A DNA stretch of 54,137 nt. Source: Bacteroidales bacterium. Its GTDB lineage: Bacteria; Bacteroidota; Bacteroidia; Bacteroidales; UBA932. The notes below the pieces were generated by a model. That model ran no database searches. It saw only the letters and a program-made list of their open reading frames with translations, and was not told the DNA's origin. The position numbers and the translations under genes were made by a program. The DNA lies in assembly GCA_028707695.1 (NCBI GenBank), contig JAQWAL010000008.1:7278-61414 (forward strand). Reading direction: 5' to 3'. This document shows positions 52,014 to 54,137 of this stretch, one piece after another (the first letter of the stretch is position 1; every line of letters begins with the position of its first letter).

Positions 52014-53291
52014 CTAATAAAAGAGAGATTCTGCTTTTTTAATTATCAAATCCAAATCCAAATTGTTGTCAAGAATCATATCAGGTTTTAAATAGTAGAG
52101 ATCTTTTGAAGATTTGAACAGTTTTTCACCTCCGCCTGTAATATTAAGCATCAAAACACTCTCTTTGTCAATATTTTCTTTTTGGATGAACTTGAGCATT
52201 CCAGCTAATGCAACTCCGGATGCAGGGTGTATATCGACACCTTCGAATGATTCAAACATATTGCATGCAATTTCCAGTTCTTTGTTTGTCACAGCTTCAA
52301 TTGTACCATCAGTGTCTTTTAATGCGTCGTATAAACCTCCTGGTATACCGTAGGGAGGCCTCCTGTTGGACAATACTTTGGCATCAATTTTCAAAGCATT
52401 CTTTCTGGCTTCGTTTTCATCTGCAAATATGATTTGTCTGGAATTCCTTTTCCATGCATCCAAAATTGGTGTGAATGGTATATTTTGTGAAGGAACAAGT
52501 TTCATTTTTGTATTCCCGTAGGAACCATCTTCCAATAACCTCAAATTGGCCTCCCATGCAGCAATGGTTCCTGTACCACTTCCTATTGCCTGGAAATAAT
52601 AATCAGGGATCACACCAATAGTAGTGGCAGCTGACAAAACTGTTGTTCCCATTCCATCCCTGCGGGCTACATTTTTGGCTCCACCCTCTTCGAAAAACTT
52701 ATGGGATTTGCAAATTTTTGTTGACAGGTCTATGGAATCAAAGTAATCAGAACCAACAGGTGTGCATATGAGTTTGACATTATCCTTTATTTTGTGTTCA
52801 AACCACATGGAATCTATGTTTGACTCAGGAATAATCAACAGCAATGGGATATCATTATCAGAACAAACCTTTGCAAAAGCTCTGGCAGTATTTCCAGCCG
52901 AAGCTACAACCATGACTCCATTTTGTTGTTCTGTCAGTCTGGCACAAACAGAATAGGCCTCTGTTTCTTTGAATGAACAAGTGGTCATATCTGCTCCAAT
53001 TTGCGGCCAATATCCACTGTAACTGATGTATAAATTAGTAAAACCTAAATGGGAAGCTAATTTTGAACTTCGATATGTTTTTGTAGACGATGAATTCTTT
53101 AGATTCCTGTTTATCGGCAACCAGTCGGCAAACTTATAGATCCCGTCAGATTCCTCGCCAACCGAAAGCTTTTTATTATCATAAACAGCCTTGATCAAAG
53201 AGGGTTTGTCATAACTGGGATCTGATAACATCCATCCAATATCTTCAAAAACATTACCTGTCGCAAAATTTTTTAATTTGTAATGAGCCAT
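52014..53291 (-). CDS. Cysteate synthase (threonine synthase-like PLP enzyme)
   Basis: The 425-residue fold type II PLP protein resembles threonine synthase but lacks its usual start, and matches the archaeal-type cysteate synthase group that makes L-cysteate from O-phosphoserine and sulfite. The PLP lysine is in TTCSFKETEA, the phosphate loop in AIGSGTGTIAAWE, and AGNTARAF is the substrate loop of the family. In Bacteroidota, cysteate is the head-group precursor of sulfonolipids (capnines), while coenzyme M is not expected. It lies between the FNT channel gene (17 bp upstream) and SulP, which could bring sulfur oxyanions. Threonine synthase or cysteine synthase activity are the alternatives. 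Confidence 0.8.
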   Translation of the reverse strand: MAHYKLKNFATGNVFEDIGWMLSDPSYDKPSLIKAVYDNKKLSVGEESDGIYKFADWLPINRNLKNSSSTKTYRSSKLASHLGFTNLYISYSGYWPQIGADMTTCSFKETEAYSVCARLTEQQNGVMVVASAGNTARAFAKVCSDNDIPLLLIIPESNIDSMWFEHKIKDNVKLICTPVGSDYFDSIDLSTKICKSHKFFEEGGAKNVARRDGMGTTVLSAATTIGVIPDYYFQAIGSGTGTIAAWEANLRLLEDGSYGNTKMKLVPSQNIPFTPILDAWKRNSRQIIFADENEARKNALKIDAKVLSNRRPPYGIPGGLYDALKDTDGTIEAVTNKELEIACNMFESFEGVDIHPASGVALAGMLKFIQKENIDKESVLMLNITGGGEKLFKSSKDLYYLKPDMILDNNLDLDLIIKKAESLFY

Positions 53292-53308
53292 TTTGTATTT
53301 TGTTAATT

Positions 53309-54136
53309 CTATTTTTTATAACTCCAGTAATACCAAGCACCAACAAATAAAGCACCACCTGTCAAATTACCTATTGTTACCGGAAGAAGGTTATTCGTAA
53401 ACATTCCAACCCATGTTAGATTTTCAAATGCTTCAAGATCAAAATTATAGGTATTCATAGCCAAATCCATGAACTCGGGGTTTGATGATGCCATCAAAGC
53501 AGCCGATATATAGTACATGTTTGCCACACTATGCTCAAAACCAGATGCTATGAACAACCATATCGGAAAGAAAATCACCAATGCTTTACCAGCAATGTCT
53601 GTAGCCCCGTATGACATCCAAACAGCAAGGCATACAAGTATATTGCATAAAATTCCAGATGTGAATAGGTTTAGATATGTCATATTGGTTTTCAATACAC
53701 CAACTTTAATGGAGTATGCTCCCAATAACCCTTCGGAATAATCTAACTGTCCTGAATAAAATATCAAAACAGCCACAAAAACACTTCCTGCCAGATTGCC
53801 TGTCCAAACCAATGCAAGGTTTTTAACAAACTTGGATAAAGTGACTTTCTTGTCCAATGTTGCTATGGATATAAGATTGTTTCCTGTAAAGAGTTCTGCT
53901 CCCGCAACCACAACAAGTATAAGTCCGGTTGGAAAGATGAGTCCTGCCAGGTATTTTGCCAAACCAATATCATCAATATTATGTGCAATAACATTACTCC
54001 CCACAGAAGCCAAAGCAATGAACAGGCCTGCCAAAAAAGAGAGGAGCATTGTTTTCCCAAAAGGGAAAGAGGCCTTTTTAATCCCGGTCTCCAATGTGTA
54101 GTCTTTTATTTCAGAAGGAGTAAGAAAGTTTTTCAT
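53309..54136 (-). CDS. Formate/nitrite transporter (FNT) family channel
   Basis: The 275-residue protein has six membrane helices and the FNT signatures AGAELFTGNN (Thr84 region, the omega loop) and GFEHSVANMYYI with the central pore His202. Members pass formate, nitrite, lactate or hydrosulfide. The ATG lies one base from the window edge, so a longer N-terminus is possible, although the start matches other members. In front of a cysteate synthase gene, sulfite or hydrosulfide movement is an attractive inference; formate export is equally common in fermenters. Confidence 0.88.
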   Translation of the reverse strand: MKNFLTPSEIKDYTLETGIKKASFPFGKTMLLSFLAGLFIALASVGSNVIAHNIDDIGLAKYLAGLIFPTGLILVVVAGAELFTGNNLISIATLDKKVTLSKFVKNLALVWTGNLAGSVFVAVLIFYSGQLDYSEGLLGAYSIKVGVLKTNMTYLNLFTSGILCNILVCLAVWMSYGATDIAGKALVIFFPIWLFIASGFEHSVANMYYISAALMASSNPEFMDLAMNTYNFDLEAFENLTWVGMFTNNLLPVTIGNLTGGALFVGAWYYWSYKK

Positions 54137-54137
54137 A

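Noticed and set aside
1-54137. Mobile elements, CRISPR, tRNA or rRNA genes.
   Set aside because: No transposase or integrase, no spaced direct repeats, no tRNA T-loop pattern in a cloverleaf setting, and no rRNA-like sequence were seen on either strand.

Overview
The window (about 37-40% GC by eye) looks like a chromosomal segment of an anaerobic, amino-acid-fermenting member of the Bacteroidota, probably near Bacteroidales or Marinilabiliales. The evidence is a Bacteroidota-type amidophosphoribosyltransferase, a receiver/PPDK-N fusion protein, a golvesin-domain amidase, a GIN-domain (DUF2807) protein, near-absence of Shine-Dalgarno sequences, and several promoters with a TAnnTTTG -7 box. I see no tRNA, rRNA, CRISPR array, insertion sequence or prophage.

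Layout. 1-5946 (minus): a tight run crotonase - 3-hydroxyacyl-CoA dehydrogenase - PEP/pyruvate-binding protein with receiver-like domains - amidophosphoribosyltransferase (cut by the window edge). 6059-7007 (plus): an unlisted 51-residue gene and an SDR oxidoreductase, ended by a strong terminator. 7080-13531 (minus): golvesin-domain amidase, L-cysteine desulfidase and HtpG. 13613-16228: D-cysteine desulfhydrase (plus) and P5C dehydrogenase (minus). 16352-20172 (plus): ECF sigma factor, small membrane protein, GIN-domain protein, then M19 dipeptidase and a second SDR. 20210-24170 (minus): XRE regulator, pyrD, cinA and a lipoprotein serine hydrolase. 24171-24657: an AT-rich 487-bp regulatory gap with repeated TTACAnATGTAA-like palindromes. 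24658-33212: queA, a YyaL-like protein without its cysteines, an acyl-CoA ligase, an M28 membrane peptidase, an acyltransferase and an MscS channel.

33457-48294 is the centrepiece: a 14-gene operon for lysine fermentation to butyrate, acetate and ammonia. The order is CoA-transferase A, kal, kce, two tandem kdd genes, kamA, kamB, kamC, kamD, kamE, CoA-transferase B, thiolase, butyryl-CoA dehydrogenase, etfB, etfA. Lysine is isomerised by KamA and KamDE (KamB and KamC probably reactivate the B12 enzyme), oxidised by Kdd and cleaved with acetyl-CoA by Kce. Kal deaminates the product to crotonyl-CoA, Bcd-Etf reduces that, and the CoA-transferase and thiolase recover energy as acetyl-CoA. The distant crt-hbd pair (4316-5946) could connect the same pool to acetyl-CoA. 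A low-molecular-weight phosphatase and a GHL10 glycosidase-like protein follow.

50246-54136 (minus) holds FNT channel - cysteate synthase - SulP transporter, a plausible sulfonate-forming module.

The least explained signals are two identical-architecture paired operators (AACA-N4-TGTT-N9-AACA-N4-TGTT) before the serine hydrolase and mscS genes 12 kb apart, the palindrome cluster at the XRE regulator, the duplicated kdd with different predicted cofactor loops, and the FNT-cysteate synthase-SulP module.
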